This document shows positions 6,306 through 7,060 of a DNA stretch of 7,060 nucleotides, piece after piece. A program made the translations under genes and the position numbers. The notes beneath the pieces were generated by a model that saw nothing but the letters and a program-made list of their open reading frames with translations, was not told where the DNA came from and did not search any database. Positions within the stretch are counted from its first letter, which is position 1. The number at the start of each line of letters is the position of its first letter. The DNA comes from Bacteroidota bacterium (lineage in GTDB: Bacteria; Bacteroidota; Bacteroidia; Bacteroidales; Prolixibacteraceae): assembly GCA_030632865.1 (NCBI GenBank), contig DAOVTY010000169.1, forward strand, positions 1 through 7,060, read 5' to 3'.

Positions 6306-7060
6306 CTATTTACTTTTCCGACGAAAAGCTAAAGGAGATACTCCTTCCCATTTCGAAAAAGTAGATGAAAAGTGCTGCGATGAATAAAAGCCACATCCAT
6401 AGGCAATTTCTGTTAATGTTTCAGACGTTTTAGAAAGAAGTAATTTTGCCTTTTCTAATCGTAAAAAAATAATATAATTAGCTGGTGTATAGCCTGTATT
6501 TCTTTTAACTAAATACGTTAATGTTGTAATTCCAACATTATTTAAATCTGCAAGCTCTTTAATAATCCACTTTCTTGACAAATCATTTATTAACACCGAA
6601 TTCAATTCTAAAAACCAATTTTTATTTTTTATATCCTCATTTTTGCGGTTTTCGATTAAGCGAACAGTTTGAATCAGAAAATCTTCTACTAGACTTTTAA
6701 TACGCAATTCATAACCAAAATCTTTTTCGCTAAGCTCAATGTGCAATGCAATAAACAGCTTTTTTAAGACCTGAGCTTTTCCTAACTTATGATCCGCATT
6801 TTCCGAAAGTACTTTACCAATCTTTCGGTTCTGCTCTTGTTTAAATCTCGACCAACCACCAGCTTTAAACTTACCATTCATTAAAAAGCATTGTGGTTTT
6901 ATAACCACCCAATAAATTTCCCCCAAATCGACAACCTCTCGCGGACTACCATGCTTTTGCCACGGACAAGTAACAAAACCATCACCCGGGAAAAGCAAAT
7001 AAGTTTTATCGCCAACAATCCAATTGTAACGCCCCTTTGTAACATAACAAATCTCGATGC
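6306..7060 (-). CDS. AraC-family transcriptional regulator, 5' end outside window
   Basis: The frame is open from the right edge to the TAG at 6306: 250 residues and a stop, with the N-terminus missing. The visible start, EICYVTKGRYNWIVGDKTYLLFPGD followed by CPWQKHG, is the cupin-like ligand-binding domain typical of AraC regulators. A TTG at 6998 would be a false start because that domain clearly continues upstream. The C-terminal 90 or so residues hold the two helix-turn-helix units: KELADLNNVGITTLTYLVKR (about 167-186) and TEIAYGCGFYSSQHFSSTFS (about 216-235), joined by the linker with GYTPANYIIFLRLEKAKLLL, and ending SPLAFRRK. Members bind DNA as activators controlled by a small molecule. 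The gene is convergent with the nitroreductase and points towards the sulfatases; whether it controls either is unknown. It is not a hybrid two-component regulator of the kind usual in polysaccharide loci, as far as the visible part shows. Confidence 0.92.
   Translation of the reverse strand, partial: IEICYVTKGRYNWIVGDKTYLLFPGDGFVTCPWQKHGSPREVVDLGEIYWVVIKPQCFLMNGKFKAGGWSRFKQEQNRKIGKVLSENADHKLGKAQVLKKLFIALHIELSEKDFGYELRIKSLVEDFLIQTVRLIENRKNEDIKNKNWFLELNSVLINDLSRKWIIKELADLNNVGITTLTYLVKRNTGYTPANYIIFLRLEKAKLLLSKTSETLTEIAYGCGFYSSQHFSSTFSKWEGVSPLAFRRKSK

Noticed and set aside
6996..6998. TTG as start codon of the AraC-type regulator
   Set aside because: Twenty further in-frame codons to the window edge continue the cupin domain (EICYVTKGRYNW), so the true start lies outside the window.

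Overview
The window looks like chromosomal DNA of a free-living, probably marine or gut-associated member of the Bacteroidota. This rests on the low GC content, A-rich leaders instead of Shine-Dalgarno sites, promoter-like TAnnTTTG boxes, lipoprotein signals of the LFSC type, and a cluster of S1-family sulfatases of the kind used to remove sulfate from marine or host glycans. No genus can be named from the sequence alone.

Layout. On the minus strand, read from right to left, three formylglycine-dependent sulfatase genes lie head to tail (5300 to 3891, 3889 to 2327, 2199 to 811). They are followed after 19 bp by the 5' part of a lipoprotein gene with SH3-like domains and the beginning of an NlpC/P60 peptidoglycan hydrolase domain (791 to the left edge). 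The first two sulfatase genes are separated by one base. The 127 bp before the third holds a long imperfect inverted repeat. Divergent from the sulfatases, on the plus strand, is a small FMN nitroreductase (5439-5984). The 138 bp between the two start codons carries candidate promoters in both directions.

The 321 bp between the nitroreductase and the next gene is convergent and contains no intact gene. It holds a hairpin, what looks like the decayed start of a lipoprotein gene (stop codon inside the signal peptide), a probable terminator for the gene to the right, and overlapping palindromes. The right end is an AraC-family regulator on the minus strand, cut by the window edge.

How the parts fit. 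The three sulfatases have different export signals (one Sec-type, two lipoproteins) and differ clearly in sequence, so they probably remove different sulfate groups from one or several sulfated glycans. Each carries a modifiable cysteine motif and so depends on a formylglycine-generating maturase encoded elsewhere. No SusC/SusD pair, glycoside hydrolase or maturase is visible here. The middle sulfatase has Glu where the others have the active-site His of the GKWH motif, the most interesting point in the coding part. I see no wholly new system in the window; the points most worth checking are that substitution, the inverted repeat inside the sulfatase operon and the remnant gene.
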